The notes: generated from the sequence alone by a model not told the origin. A stretch of DNA of 64,000 bases from Gemmatimonadota bacterium (GCA_028287185.1 JAQBQD010000081.1:43429-107428); one strand, 5' to 3'. Counted from the stretch's first letter, positions 42,062 through 50,807 are shown. Numbers and translations: made by a program.

Positions 42062-43239
42062 GGCCCGCCTCCCGCGCCCAGCCAGCGCGCCGCCGCGTCC
42101 CGCGCCCGGGCCGCCAGCCGCAGCACCCATCCGGTCGGCACCTCGCGCCGCGCCGCCACCGCCAGCATCCCGCCGTCCGCCACGGGCGCCAGCCGCACCG
42201 TCGCCTCCGGCGTCTCCAGCAGGATGCCGCGCCAGGCACCCATCCCCAGGTGCTTCACGGCGCGCTCGGCCTCGGACGAGGCGCCGGACAGCACCGCCGC
42301 CACCTCGGGCGCGCGGTCGCGGCCGTTCACCGTCATCTCGCCCGCGATCACGTAGCCCTGCTCGTCCAGCAGGATCGCGCCGACCACCCCGCGCTCCGCC
42401 CCCAGCGCCGCGAACTCGTCCTGCAGCGAATCCCAGCGCGGCGGCCCGCCCGCCGCTCCGGCGGCAGTCCCCGCAGCCGCGCCGGCTTCACCCGCGGCCA
42501 TCGGACGGTCGGTCGATGCGCTCCCACCCGCGTTCCCGGCCGGCGGAGCGGCGGAGGTCGATCCACCCCTCGCGGCGGCAGCCGACGGAGCGGAGTCGAC
42601 GGTCCGGTTCAAGTCCGCCGAAGCCATCGATCCTCCAGACACCGCCGAGCCGCCGACGTTCGATCCGGCCGCCGTCCCTCCACCGACTCCACCGACTCCA
42701 CCGACTCCACCGACTCCGCCGACTCCGCCGCCGGTCGAGTCCGCCGCCGGGGGAGGTGCGAGGGCGGCGCTTCCCGTGGACCCGGGCGAAGCGGGCGCCG
42801 GGCCGGGGCGGGCCATCGGGGCGGAGACGGCGGCGTTCGTCCGCGCCAGGTCGAACGCGGAGCGGAGCTCTGCGTCGTCCGGGGCGTCGGCCACTGCGCG
42901 TTCGAGGTGGCGCACGGCGGCGGGCCAGTCGGCGCGCTCCACGCACAGCATGCCGATGGCGCGGCGGGCGGCGCGGTGGTCGGGGGACAGGCGCAGCGCG
43001 ATGTCCCACTCGTCGAACGCCTTCACCGGCTCGCCGCCCTCGGCGTAGATCACGCCGAGCAGGTGGTGCGCCTCCACGTTCTCCGGGTTGCGCTCCAGGC
43101 CGCGGATGCACAGGCGAAGCGCGGCGTCGCGGCGTCCCTGCTCGCGATAGGACTCGGCGAGGGGGAGGAAGGCCAGGTTCCCGGGGTCGCGGGCCACCTC
43201 CTCGCTCCACTGGCGCACCTGCGTGGGCGTGGCGCTCAT
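42058..43239 (-). CDS. TPR protein with Gly/Val repeat linker and C-terminal roadblock-like domain
   Basis: 393 residues in three parts. An N-terminal TPR region has LAFLPLAESYREQGRRDAAL, VEAHHLLGVIYAEGGEPVKA and AVRHLERAVADAPDDAELRS. A long Ala/Gly/Ser/Pro linker containing a GGVGGVGG tract spans about residues 145-265. The C-terminal roadblock-like domain has RGVVGAILLDEQGYVIAGEM, ERAVKHLGMGAWRGILLETP and RLAPVADGGMLAVAARREV. The fusion of a TPR and an MglB-type fold suggests it bridges MglA regulation to the TPR proteins of the cluster. ATG 43239 overlaps the upstream gene. Confidence 0.82.
   Translation of the reverse strand: MSATPTQVRQWSEEVARDPGNLAFLPLAESYREQGRRDAALRLCIRGLERNPENVEAHHLLGVIYAEGGEPVKAFDEWDIALRLSPDHRAARRAIGMLCVERADWPAAVRHLERAVADAPDDAELRSAFDLARTNAAVSAPMARPGPAPASPGSTGSAALAPPPAADSTGGGVGGVGGVGGVGGVGGGTAAGSNVGGSAVSGGSMASADLNRTVDSAPSAAAARGGSTSAAPPAGNAGGSASTDRPMAAGEAGAAAGTAAGAAGGPPRWDSLQDEFAALGAERGVVGAILLDEQGYVIAGEMTVNGRDRAPEVAAVLSGASSEAERAVKHLGMGAWRGILLETPEATVRLAPVADGGMLAVAARREVPTGWVLRLAARARDAAARWLGAGGGP
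42678..42731 (-). repeat. In-frame 9-bp tandem repeat encoding Gly-Gly-Val
   Basis: Six consecutive 9-base units on the plus strand (four CTCCACCGA, then CTCCGCCGA and CTCCGCCGC), read on the minus strand as repeated GGV in the linker of the TPR-roadblock protein. The near-identity of the units implies recent slippage and possible length variation between strains. Confidence 0.85.
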
Positions 43240-44372
43240 TCGCCGGCCTCCTCCAGCACCATGCGAAGCTCCTGCGCGGCGGAGAGCGCGCGGGCGGCCA
43301 CGTCCTGGCGGCGCGCGTCGGCATCGCCCAGGCGCAGGTAGTTCTCCCACGCCTCCAGCGAGCGCGCCAGGTCGCCCGTGTGCGCGCTGGCGAAGCCCAG
43401 GTGGTAGTGCACGTGCGGCGAAAGCGGGTCCAGCGCCGCCGCGCGTCCGAGGGAGTGCAGCGCCTCGGACCAGCGCCCCAGGCGGCGCTGCGACTCGGAA
43501 AGGAGAAGGAAGACCTCCGCGCGGTCGGGGTGCGAGCGGGCCAGCTCGTCCAGCGCGCGGCGGGCGCGCTCCACGGCGCCGTCGCTCAGCGCCAGCTTGG
43601 CCTCGCCCAGCGCGTCGCGCAGGGGCCGCTCCCACGCCGGTGCCGGCGGCTCGGGCGCCCGCTCCTCCAGGATCTCCACCACGCCGGTGGAGACCAGGCC
43701 ATAGACGATCTTCGCCACCTCGAACTCGCCGCGGCCCACGCTGCCGGAGATCTCCTTCAGCGTGCGCATGCCGTCGATCTCGGCCAGCACCTCCCATTCC
43801 GAGGGATGCAGGTCGATGGTCGCGCCGTCCGTGTCGCCCACGAGCGCGGGAATCACCCCCATGTGGGGGATCTTCTTCTCCAGCGTGCTCCACTCGTCGA
43901 TCCGCCGCGCCGCCTCCATCAGCAGCGACTCGGTCGACACGCGCACCGCCACGGGGCTGGGCGTGGGCGCCGCCGCCTCCTCGAAGCGGAAGTAGCCGTC
44001 CTTCCACTGGATCAGGTCGTAGACCGTCTCCTGGATCTGGAAGCGGAGCTGGCGCTGCACGTCCGCCGTGCTCACCACCCCCTGCTCCACCAGGATCACC
44101 CCCAGCGGCACCCCCGGCCGTCCCTGCTGCACGCGGCTGGCGCCCTCCACCTCCGCCTCCGTCACCTTGCCCGCGCGCAGCAGCAGGTGGCCAAGCCGCT
44201 CCGTGCTCCCGGGAAGCTCCGCGGAAACCACGGCGCCGCGGTCGAAGCGCACGACCGCCGGCTTGGCGCGCGCCTCGTTGCTGATGGTGAGCACGCCCGT
44301 CTTGCGCGACAGGTCGAGGAGCTGGAAGACGTCCGACAGCGCCAGCTCGCGGAGCGGTCCCTCGATGGCCAT
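43236..44372 (-). CDS. DUF4388 (PATAN-like) + TPR protein, copy B
   Basis: A 378-residue paralogue in architecture of 37736-39355: N-terminal DUF4388 (IEGPLRELALSDVFQLLDLS, VVRFDRGAVVSAELPGSTER), the shared middle segment (RIDEWSTLEKKIPHMGVIPA, EIDGMRTLKEISGSVGRGEF) and a shorter C-terminal TPR part (RAEVFLLLSESQRRLGRWSE, HYHLGFASAHTGDLARSLEA). ATG 44372, 2 bases after the large TPR gene. The repeated architecture suggests both copies assemble in one complex or serve two poles or states. Confidence 0.86.
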   Translation of the reverse strand: MAIEGPLRELALSDVFQLLDLSRKTGVLTISNEARAKPAVVRFDRGAVVSAELPGSTERLGHLLLRAGKVTEAEVEGASRVQQGRPGVPLGVILVEQGVVSTADVQRQLRFQIQETVYDLIQWKDGYFRFEEAAAPTPSPVAVRVSTESLLMEAARRIDEWSTLEKKIPHMGVIPALVGDTDGATIDLHPSEWEVLAEIDGMRTLKEISGSVGRGEFEVAKIVYGLVSTGVVEILEERAPEPPAPAWERPLRDALGEAKLALSDGAVERARRALDELARSHPDRAEVFLLLSESQRRLGRWSEALHSLGRAAALDPLSPHVHYHLGFASAHTGDLARSLEAWENYLRLGDADARRQDVAARALSAAQELRMVLEEAGE

Positions 44373-44374
44373 GG

Positions 44375-47131
44375 CTACGCTCCCGACGACTGGAAGACGC
44401 GCGCGAGCCCGATCGCGGTGGCGATGTTCTCCCGCGCCCGCGCCGCGAACGGCCCCTCGGGCGCCGCCTCGATGGAGCGCCGCCAGAACTCCACCGCCTC
44501 GCGGAAGCGGCGGTCCTCGCCCGAGAGCATGCCCAGGTGGAAGAGCGCGTCCGCCCGGTCGCGGTCGAAGCGCAGCACCCGGCCGAACGCCTGCCGCGCA
44601 TCGGCCCGCCGCCCCTGCTCCGCCAGCACCTGCCCCAGCAGCATCAGCCCGTCGAAGTGGTACGGATCGCCCGCGAGAAGGTCGACGAGGGCGGCCACGG
44701 CCTCCGGCAGCCGGGCCGCCGCCCGCAGCGCTCCCGCGAGGACGTACGAGGCGTCCGCGTACGTGGGCAGCACGTCCAGCGCCGCCTCCGTCTCGCGGAT
44801 GGCCTCCTCCGCCCGCCCGTCGTGCAGCAGCAGGCGGCCCAGCTCCACGCGGGCGGCCACGAACTCGGGGTCCAGCGCCACCGCCAGGCGCAGGGCCCGC
44901 TCCGCGTCCGTCGTCCGGCCCGCCGCCAGCGCCGCGCGGCCCAGGTGGCGCAGCAGCGATGCGTCCTTGGGGTCCAGCTCCACCGCCTGCGAAAAGACGC
45001 GCACCGCCTCGCCGGGGTCGCCCTGGAGCACGAGCACCTCGCCCAGCGTCTGCAGGTTGTCCGCGTCCGCGCCGGCGTGCGCGCGCACCGCCTCCGCCGC
45101 CTGGCGCGCGTCCGGCAGCCGGCCCAGGCGCAGCAGCGCCCGCGCGCGGCCGGCCATCGCCCGGGCGTGCTCGGGGCTCCACGCCTGGCCTTCCAGGCGG
45201 ACGAGCGCCGCGTCGAAGCGCTCCAGCGCCTCGCCGTCCAGCCCCTGGCGCAGGTAGATCTGCGCCGTCAGCAGCGCCGCGCGCACGGGATCCGCGCCGG
45301 CCACCGCCGCCCGGCGGATCTCGCCCTGCGCGCGGTCCAGCATCCCCTTGGAGAGGTAGTCCTCCGCCAGGTCGAACGGATCGCCCGCCGTGTGGACGGG
45401 CGCCTCCTCGGGCGTCGGCGCCAGCTCGCGGAAGATGTTGTCCAGCGCCTTGTCGTCGAAGGTGAAGCTCTCGACCCCGTGGTCGCCCTCGCCGGTGACC
45501 CGCTCGGCCGCGTCCAGCTCGGGCGCCAGCACCTCGGCGTACTCGAACTGGAGGTCGATGGCCAGCTTGTACCGCGGCGTGGTGTAGTACGGGTTCAGCT
45601 CCAGCGCGCGCTTGGTCTCGCGCAGCGCGCCCTCGAAGTCGCCCAGGTTGGAGAGGACGAAGGAGAGGTTGTAGCGCGCCTCGGCGTGGTCCGGGTCTGC
45701 CTCGACGGCGCGGACGAAGGCGTTCCGGGCCTCGTCGTAGCGGCGCGTCTCCATCAGCACCGCGCCGATGCCGTTCCACGCGGCGGCAGCCTCGGGGCTC
45801 GCCTTGAGCGCGGCGCGGTAGGCGTCCAGGGCCGCCCCGTGCCGGCCCTGGCGCAGCGCCATCAGGCCGCGGTTGCACCAGGCGTCGGTGAACCCCGGCC
45901 TGAGCCCCACGGCCTCCGTGAACGCCGTCTCCGCGCCCTCCGCGTCGCCGCGGTGCAGGTGGACGACGCCCAGGTTGTTCCAGGCCAGCGCGTACGCCGC
46001 GTCCTCGGTCACGGCGCGGCGGTAGCTGGCCTCCGCCTCGCCCGTGCGCCCCGTCTGGTGCAGGCAGACGCCCCGCTCGTTCCACAGCTTGGGGCTCCGC
46101 TCGTCCTCGGCCAGCAGGCGCTCGTACAGGTCCAGCGCCTGCTGCGCCTTGCCCTGCAGCAGGTCCACCTCGGCCATGGCCTGGCGGGTCAGCGACGGCT
46201 CCTCGCCCCGCTCCAGCGCGCGGTTGAACTCGCGCATGGCCTCGTCGTACAGGCCCTTCTGGCGGAAGGCGATGCCCAGGTTGTAGTGGGCGAAGGTCTC
46301 GCTGCTGGCCACCTCGGGGCGTACGCCGGCGCGGTCGCCCACCAGCTCCTTGTAGCGCGCCGCGCTGTAGCGGTCCAGCGACAGGTTGGCCTGGGCCTTC
46401 ACGTACGCCGGGTTCAGCTCCGCCGCGCGCCGGCTGGCGGCCGTGGCGCGCGGCATGTCGCCCATGTCGCCCAGCACGAAGCCCAGCACGTAGTGCGCGT
46501 CGGCCAGGTCGCCGTTCAGCTCCACGGCGTGCGTCAGCGCGCGCAGCGCCTCGTCGTTCAGGCCCAGGTTGTAGTAGAGCTCGCCCACGTAGAAGTGCAG
46601 CACGGCGCTGTCCGGGTCGCGGCGCACGGCGCGCTTGAACCACTCCATCGCCGCCTCGTAGCTGCCCCCCGCCTTCTCCGCCTGGCCGATGCGGATGGTC
46701 GTCTCCAGGTCGTCCGGGCTCTGCGCCAGCACGCGCTTCAGCTCGGCGACCGCGCCCGCATGGTCCCCGGTGTTCAGGTACGCCTGGGCCAGGCGCGTGC
46801 GCGCCTCGCCGTCGTTGGGGTCCTCGCGCAGCCGCTCGCGCAGCTCGGCGATCAGCCGGTCGTAGTAGCCGGTGTTGAAGTAGGCGATCTCCAGGTTGCG
46901 CTGGGCGACCTGCATGCGCGGGTCGATGGAGAGCGCCCGCTGGAACTGGACGATCGCCTCCTCGTAGAGCCCCTTGTTGAAGTACAGGACCCCCAGGTTG
47001 TTCTGCGCGCCCGCGTCCGCCGCGTCCACGCGCTGCGCGAACGAGCGGAGGATGCGGAGGTCGCGGTCCGAGTACGCCGGCCGGGGCGGGACCTGCTCGG
47101 CGCCCGGGGAATCGGGGGGAAGGTCAGGCAA
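44375..47131 (-). CDS. Large TPR protein (918 residues)
   Basis: Nearly the entire protein consists of about 20 TPR units of 34 residues, e.g. AQNNLGVLYFNKGLYEEAIV, LHFYVGELYYNLGLNDEALR, AHYNLGIAFRQKGLYDEAMR and AWNNLGVVHLHRGDAEGAET. A short non-TPR insert near residues 535-575 contains ESFTFDDKALDNIFREL. The probable start is TTG at 47131, overlapping cheC by 8 bases. No signal peptide or membrane helix, so a cytoplasmic scaffold is expected. It sits between the CheC/CheA genes and the DUF4388/roadblock genes. Confidence 0.87.
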   Translation of the reverse strand: MPDLPPDSPGAEQVPPRPAYSDRDLRILRSFAQRVDAADAGAQNNLGVLYFNKGLYEEAIVQFQRALSIDPRMQVAQRNLEIAYFNTGYYDRLIAELRERLREDPNDGEARTRLAQAYLNTGDHAGAVAELKRVLAQSPDDLETTIRIGQAEKAGGSYEAAMEWFKRAVRRDPDSAVLHFYVGELYYNLGLNDEALRALTHAVELNGDLADAHYVLGFVLGDMGDMPRATAASRRAAELNPAYVKAQANLSLDRYSAARYKELVGDRAGVRPEVASSETFAHYNLGIAFRQKGLYDEAMREFNRALERGEEPSLTRQAMAEVDLLQGKAQQALDLYERLLAEDERSPKLWNERGVCLHQTGRTGEAEASYRRAVTEDAAYALAWNNLGVVHLHRGDAEGAETAFTEAVGLRPGFTDAWCNRGLMALRQGRHGAALDAYRAALKASPEAAAAWNGIGAVLMETRRYDEARNAFVRAVEADPDHAEARYNLSFVLSNLGDFEGALRETKRALELNPYYTTPRYKLAIDLQFEYAEVLAPELDAAERVTGEGDHGVESFTFDDKALDNIFRELAPTPEEAPVHTAGDPFDLAEDYLSKGMLDRAQGEIRRAAVAGADPVRAALLTAQIYLRQGLDGEALERFDAALVRLEGQAWSPEHARAMAGRARALLRLGRLPDARQAAEAVRAHAGADADNLQTLGEVLVLQGDPGEAVRVFSQAVELDPKDASLLRHLGRAALAAGRTTDAERALRLAVALDPEFVAARVELGRLLLHDGRAEEAIRETEAALDVLPTYADASYVLAGALRAAARLPEAVAALVDLLAGDPYHFDGLMLLGQVLAEQGRRADARQAFGRVLRFDRDRADALFHLGMLSGEDRRFREAVEFWRRSIEAAPEGPFAARARENIATAIGLARVFQSSGA

Positions 47132-47744
47132 GGCGGATCGACCGGAGGATGATCTGCAGCGACTCCACGTCCGGAAGGAGCAGGAAGTGGCCGGAGACCG
47201 CGTCCTTCCCCTCTTCCATGGAGAACTCGGTCTGGATGCAGAACACGTAGTCGCGCTCGTGCCCGAAGTTGGTGTAGGTGGTGGTGAGCACCGCCGCGCA
47301 GAGGTCGATGACCAGCGAGGGCACGGAGGGCAGCAGCATGAGCCCCATGAAGTCGCTCAGCGCGTTCATGTACGCCGCCGACAGGATGTTGCCCGCCTCC
47401 TTGATGGCGCTCTGCTCCAGCTCGCCGAAGACGTGGCTGCTGCCCGCCGGCCGGTGCAGCAGGATCTCCGACAGCCGCATGGCCGAGTGGCGGGGAAAGA
47501 TGAGCAGCGTGCGTCCCGTCAGGTCGCCCAGCATGTGCATGAGCACGGCCGCCACCACCTCGTCCGGCTTCTGCAGCAGCTCGGGCACGTCCTCCAGCCG
47601 CGACACCTGCAGGCGGGGGACGTTGATCATGATGCGGCTCTTCGTCATCTGCGAGAGCGCCGTGGCGGCGTGGCCAGCCCCCATGTTCGACACCTCGCGG
47701 AGCGCGTCGAGCTGGATCTCCTGCAGGTCCCGGAGGTCTATCAT
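47124..47744 (-). CDS. cheC: CheC-like CheY-P phosphatase
   Basis: A 206-residue CheC-family protein. It has both pseudo-symmetric active-site helices: QLDALREVSNMGAGHAATAL near residue 13 and ELEQSAIKEAGNILSAAYMN near residue 110, each with the E..N pair used to dephosphorylate CheY-P. Presence of both sites suits CheC over CheX. It is expected to form a heterodimer with the CheD encoded in the same cluster. The start is the ATG at 47744. Confidence 0.92.
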   Translation of the reverse strand: MIDLRDLQEIQLDALREVSNMGAGHAATALSQMTKSRIMINVPRLQVSRLEDVPELLQKPDEVVAAVLMHMLGDLTGRTLLIFPRHSAMRLSEILLHRPAGSSHVFGELEQSAIKEAGNILSAAYMNALSDFMGLMLLPSVPSLVIDLCAAVLTTTYTNFGHERDYVFCIQTEFSMEEGKDAVSGHFLLLPDVESLQIILRSIRLA

Positions 47745-47792
47745 GGCGTTGGGCCTTCTGCTTCGCGGATGGTGTGGATGGGGCGCCGGACC

Positions 47793-49808
47793 CTACAGGG
47801 CCGGCGCCTCGGCGGCGCGCTCGCCCGCCACGACGCTCCCTGCGTCCAGGATCAGCGCCGGGCGGCCGTCGGAAAGGATGGTCGCCCCCGAGAAGAGCCG
47901 GAGCGTCCCCGCCGTCTGGTCGAACGACTTCACCACGATCTCCTGCTGGCCCATCAGGCGGTCCACCTCCACGCCCACCCGCAGGTCCCCCACCTCCAGG
48001 ACCACCGCCGGCCGCCGGCCGTCCGCCCGCGGCCGCGCCTCGCCTCCGCTGCCCAGCAGCGTGCGCAGCGAGAGCAGGGGGATCACCTCGTCCCGCAGCA
48101 GCGCCACCGTGCGGCCCTTCACCAGGCGCACGTCGTCCGGCTCCAGGTGCGTCGTCTCGCCCACGTGGGTGAGCGGCAGCGCGTAGGTCTCCTCCCCCAG
48201 CCGCACCAGCAGCGCGCGGACGATGGCCAGCGTCAGCGGAAGCTGCAGCGTGAAGGTCGTGCCCCGCCCCGGCTCGCTGTGGATGTCCAGCATGCCGCCC
48301 AGCGCCCGCACCCGCGTGGCCACCACGTCCAGCCCCACCCCGCGTCCCGACACGTCCGTCACGGTCTCGGCCGTGGAGAAGCCGGCGCGCGTGATCAGCC
48401 GGTCCACCTCCTCGGGCGTCAGCGCCTGGGCCTCGTCCGGCCGGATCAGGCCGCTGGAGACGGCCTTGGCCAGCACCCGCTCGCGCTGGATGCCCCGCCC
48501 GTCGTCCTCCACCCGGATGATCACCCGCGACCGCTCGCGCGAGGCGGACAGCCGCAGCGTCCCCGTCTCGGCCTTGCCCTTCGCCTTCCGCTCGGCCGGC
48601 GGCTCGATGCCGTGGTCCAGCGAGTTCCGCAGCAGGTGGACGAGGGGGTCGCCGATCTCGTCCAGCATCGAGCGGTCCAGCTCTATCTCCTTGCCCTCGA
48701 TCACGAAGTCCACCTGCTTGCCCAGGCTGCGGGCGGCGTCGCGCACCAGCCGGGGAAAGCGGTCGAACACCTGCCACACGGGCGCCATGCGGGCGCGCAC
48801 GATCTCGTCCTGCAGCTCGCCGATCAGGCGCCCGGCCTGGTCCACGGACTCCACCAGCTCGGGCGTGCCCCCCGGCGCCAGCTGCCGCAGCCGGTCGCGC
48901 ACGATCACCAGCTCGCCCACCTGGTTCATCAGCGCGTCCAGGCGGCGCAGGTCCACCCGGATGTTGCGCGCGCGGCTGGGCGCCCCGTCCGTCCTGGCCG
49001 TCCCCAGCTCGTCCGCGGCGGCCGCGCCGCCGTCCCCCTGGGCCTCGGGAAGGGCGCGGCGCAGCCGGTACGGACCCGCTTCGGCGCCGGCGATCTCGCC
49101 GACCGAGGCGATCGCCGCGCGCACCTCGTCCGGGTCCGCGTCGGTGCGCAGCGCCAGGCGCACGGCCCCGTCGAACTCCGGGAGCTGGAAGTCCGTCTCG
49201 GCGGGCCGAAGCTCGCTCACCTCGCCGAACTCGCGCGCCCGCTTCACGGCCATGAAGGCGCGCACCCCGGCCAGCATGGAGTCCGCGCTCACCCGGAAGC
49301 GCACGGCCAGCAGCCCCGCGACCTCGTCCCCCTCCTCGTCCTCCCCCGCCCCGCCGTCCGTGGCCGGGGAGGCGCCGGCCGCCGCCTCCGGCCCCGACGG
49401 AACCGCGACTCCGGAGGCGTCCGCCGATCCGCCCGCGGCGGCGGCCCTCAGCGCGGCGAGCAGCTTCGACAGGTCGGGCTCCTCGTCGCCCTCGTCCACG
49501 GCGGCCTCGATGGCGCGCTCCAGGGCGTCGGCGGCGGCGAAGAGCAGGTCCACCACCTCGCCGCCGGCCTGCACGCGGCCGTGGCGGATGCGGTCCAGCA
49601 GGTCCTCCATCTCGTGGGCCAGGTCCGCGACGGCGCGGTAGCCCATGGTGGCGGACATCCCCTTGATGGTGTGGACGGCGCGGAACACGCCCTCCACCGT
49701 CTCGCGCGACCCGGCGTCCTGCTCCAGCGCCAGCAGCAGGTGGTTGATGGCCGAGACGTGCTCGCGCGACTCGGAGAGGAAGAGCTCCCCGTATTGCGAC
49801 AGCTCCAT
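47793..49808 (-). CDS. cheA: Chemotaxis histidine kinase CheA
   Basis: A 671-residue class II histidine kinase. The HPt domain carries the phospho-histidine in FRAVHTIKGMSATMGY (H46). An acidic/Gly-rich linker leads to a regulator-binding-type domain (about 165-250), then the dimerisation helices (VDLRRLDALMNQVGELVIVR) and the ATPase domain with HLLRNSLDHGIEPPAERKAK (N-box), VEDDGRGI (G1) and VSGRGVGLDVV (G2). The C-terminal CheW-like domain starts near residue 530 (LTLAIVRALLVRLGEETYAL). It has a single CheW-like regulatory domain and no attached receiver. It lies between cheC and cheY. Confidence 0.96.
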   Translation of the reverse strand: MELSQYGELFLSESREHVSAINHLLLALEQDAGSRETVEGVFRAVHTIKGMSATMGYRAVADLAHEMEDLLDRIRHGRVQAGGEVVDLLFAAADALERAIEAAVDEGDEEPDLSKLLAALRAAAAGGSADASGVAVPSGPEAAAGASPATDGGAGEDEEGDEVAGLLAVRFRVSADSMLAGVRAFMAVKRAREFGEVSELRPAETDFQLPEFDGAVRLALRTDADPDEVRAAIASVGEIAGAEAGPYRLRRALPEAQGDGGAAAADELGTARTDGAPSRARNIRVDLRRLDALMNQVGELVIVRDRLRQLAPGGTPELVESVDQAGRLIGELQDEIVRARMAPVWQVFDRFPRLVRDAARSLGKQVDFVIEGKEIELDRSMLDEIGDPLVHLLRNSLDHGIEPPAERKAKGKAETGTLRLSASRERSRVIIRVEDDGRGIQRERVLAKAVSSGLIRPDEAQALTPEEVDRLITRAGFSTAETVTDVSGRGVGLDVVATRVRALGGMLDIHSEPGRGTTFTLQLPLTLAIVRALLVRLGEETYALPLTHVGETTHLEPDDVRLVKGRTVALLRDEVIPLLSLRTLLGSGGEARPRADGRRPAVVLEVGDLRVGVEVDRLMGQQEIVVKSFDQTAGTLRLFSGATILSDGRPALILDAGSVVAGERAAEAPAL

Positions 49809-49844
49809 GCGGGCTCCCCGGGGCCGCGATGCGGGATCGGCCGG

Positions 49845-50207
49845 CTAGCCCAGCACCCGCTGAACGGCCTCGAGCACGCGCGAAGGCTGGAACGGCTTGA
49901 CCACGAAGTCGCGCGCGCCGGCCTGGATGGCCTCGATCACCAGCGCCTGCTGGCCCATGGCGCTGCACATCAGGATCTTGGCCGACGGGTCCTCCTTCAC
50001 GATCTCGCGCACGGCGTCGATCCCGCCCATGTCGGGCATCACGATGTCCATCGTCACCAGGTCCGGCTTGAACTGCCGGTACTTCTCCACCGCCTGCAGG
50101 CCCGTCTCGGCCTCGCCGACGATCTGGAAGCCCGCCTGCGTGAGGATGTCGCCGATCATGGTCCGCATGAAGATCGCGTCGTCGCAGATCAACACGGTTT
50201 GACTCAT
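49845..50207 (-). CDS. cheY: Chemotaxis response regulator CheY
   Basis: Stand-alone receiver of 120 residues: acidic pocket VLICDDAIFMRTMI, phospho-acceptor D54 in LVTMDIVMPDMGGIDAVREI, conserved Ser in ILMCSAMGQQALVIEAIQAG, and Lys in DFVVKPFQPSRV. ATG at 50207 follows GGAGG; the preceding TTG is not needed. Expected phosphoryl source is the adjacent CheA, with CheC as phosphatase. The output partner (flagellar motor, pilus or MglA system) is not encoded in recognisable form here. Confidence 0.94.
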   Translation of the reverse strand: MSQTVLICDDAIFMRTMIGDILTQAGFQIVGEAETGLQAVEKYRQFKPDLVTMDIVMPDMGGIDAVREIVKEDPSAKILMCSAMGQQALVIEAIQAGARDFVVKPFQPSRVLEAVQRVLG

Positions 50208-50250
50208 CAAGCCTCCGGTGGGTACGTGGGTGGAGCCGTTCGCCAGGGGG

Positions 50251-50745
50251 TCAGACTAGGATGGGGTCGAGGATCTCGTCCGGCTCGACGGCGACGAAGA
50301 TCTCGTCGTCCGCCTCGCCCACGCCTCGAAGGTACGCCCGGTCGATGCGGAGCGAGCGCAGCGTCTCGGCCGAGCTCTGGAGCGTGTCGGGGTCCACGGC
50401 GACGATCCGGGCGACCTCCTGGACCGCGAGACCGACGAGCTTCCCGCGGTACTCCACGATGACGATGCTGTGGTCCGGGTGGGCGGACGCGGGCGCCAGG
50501 CCCAGCCGAGCGCCCAGGTCGACCACCGTGACGATGCGCCCCCGCAGGTTGATGAGGCCGCACACGAAGGCCTCGCCACCCGGCAGGGGCGTGTACGGAC
50601 GGGCGGGGATGATCTCCCGGATCCGGTCGATGGGCACTCCGAAGCGATGCTCGCCCACGACGAACAGGACCATCCGTTCGAGCGCCACGGCCGGTTCGGC
50701 AGCCCCGCTCAAACCACGGTCGGTGTCGATCTGGAGCATCGCCAT
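50251..50745 (-). CDS. CheW coupling protein (3 of 3), first gene of the cluster
   Basis: A 164-residue CheW domain: MVLFVVGEHRFGVPIDRIRE, EAFVCGLINLRGRIVTVVDL, SIVIVEYRGKLVGLAVQEVA, and a C-terminal EIFVAVEPDEILDPILV. First gene behind the predicted promoter, so it starts at ATG 50745 or ATG 50739; the longer upstream frame would begin before the transcription start. It is 43 bases from cheY. Confidence 0.92.
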   Translation of the reverse strand: MAMLQIDTDRGLSGAAEPAVALERMVLFVVGEHRFGVPIDRIREIIPARPYTPLPGGEAFVCGLINLRGRIVTVVDLGARLGLAPASAHPDHSIVIVEYRGKLVGLAVQEVARIVAVDPDTLQSSAETLRSLRIDRAYLRGVGEADDEIFVAVEPDEILDPILV

Positions 50746-50778
50746 CCCGGAGAACGTGCGCTCTGGAAGTGAGCGATC

Positions 50779-50807
50779 AGTATAGCGGACGCCCCATTGG
50801 GGGTCAA
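50779..50807 (-). promoter_or_regulatory. Near-consensus promoter of the Che/Mgl operon
   Basis: Coding-strand TTGACC (50807-50802), exactly 17 bases, then TATACT (50784-50779). Both hexamers match sigma70-type consensus in five of six positions. The -35 overlaps the rluD stop codon. Transcription would start near 50772, about 27 bases upstream of cheW. Confidence 0.75.

Noticed and set aside
42678..42731. Considered as a CRISPR or integron-type repeat
   Set aside because: The unit is 9 bases with no spacers and lies in frame inside a coding sequence.
49845..50210. TTG at 50210 as the cheY start
   Set aside because: The ATG at 50207 is better spaced from GGAGG and begins the usual CheY N-terminus.
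46974..50462. 1162-codon plus-strand frame opposite the TPR gene, cheC, cheA and cheY
   Set aside because: Same shadow composition; all conserved motifs are on the minus strand.
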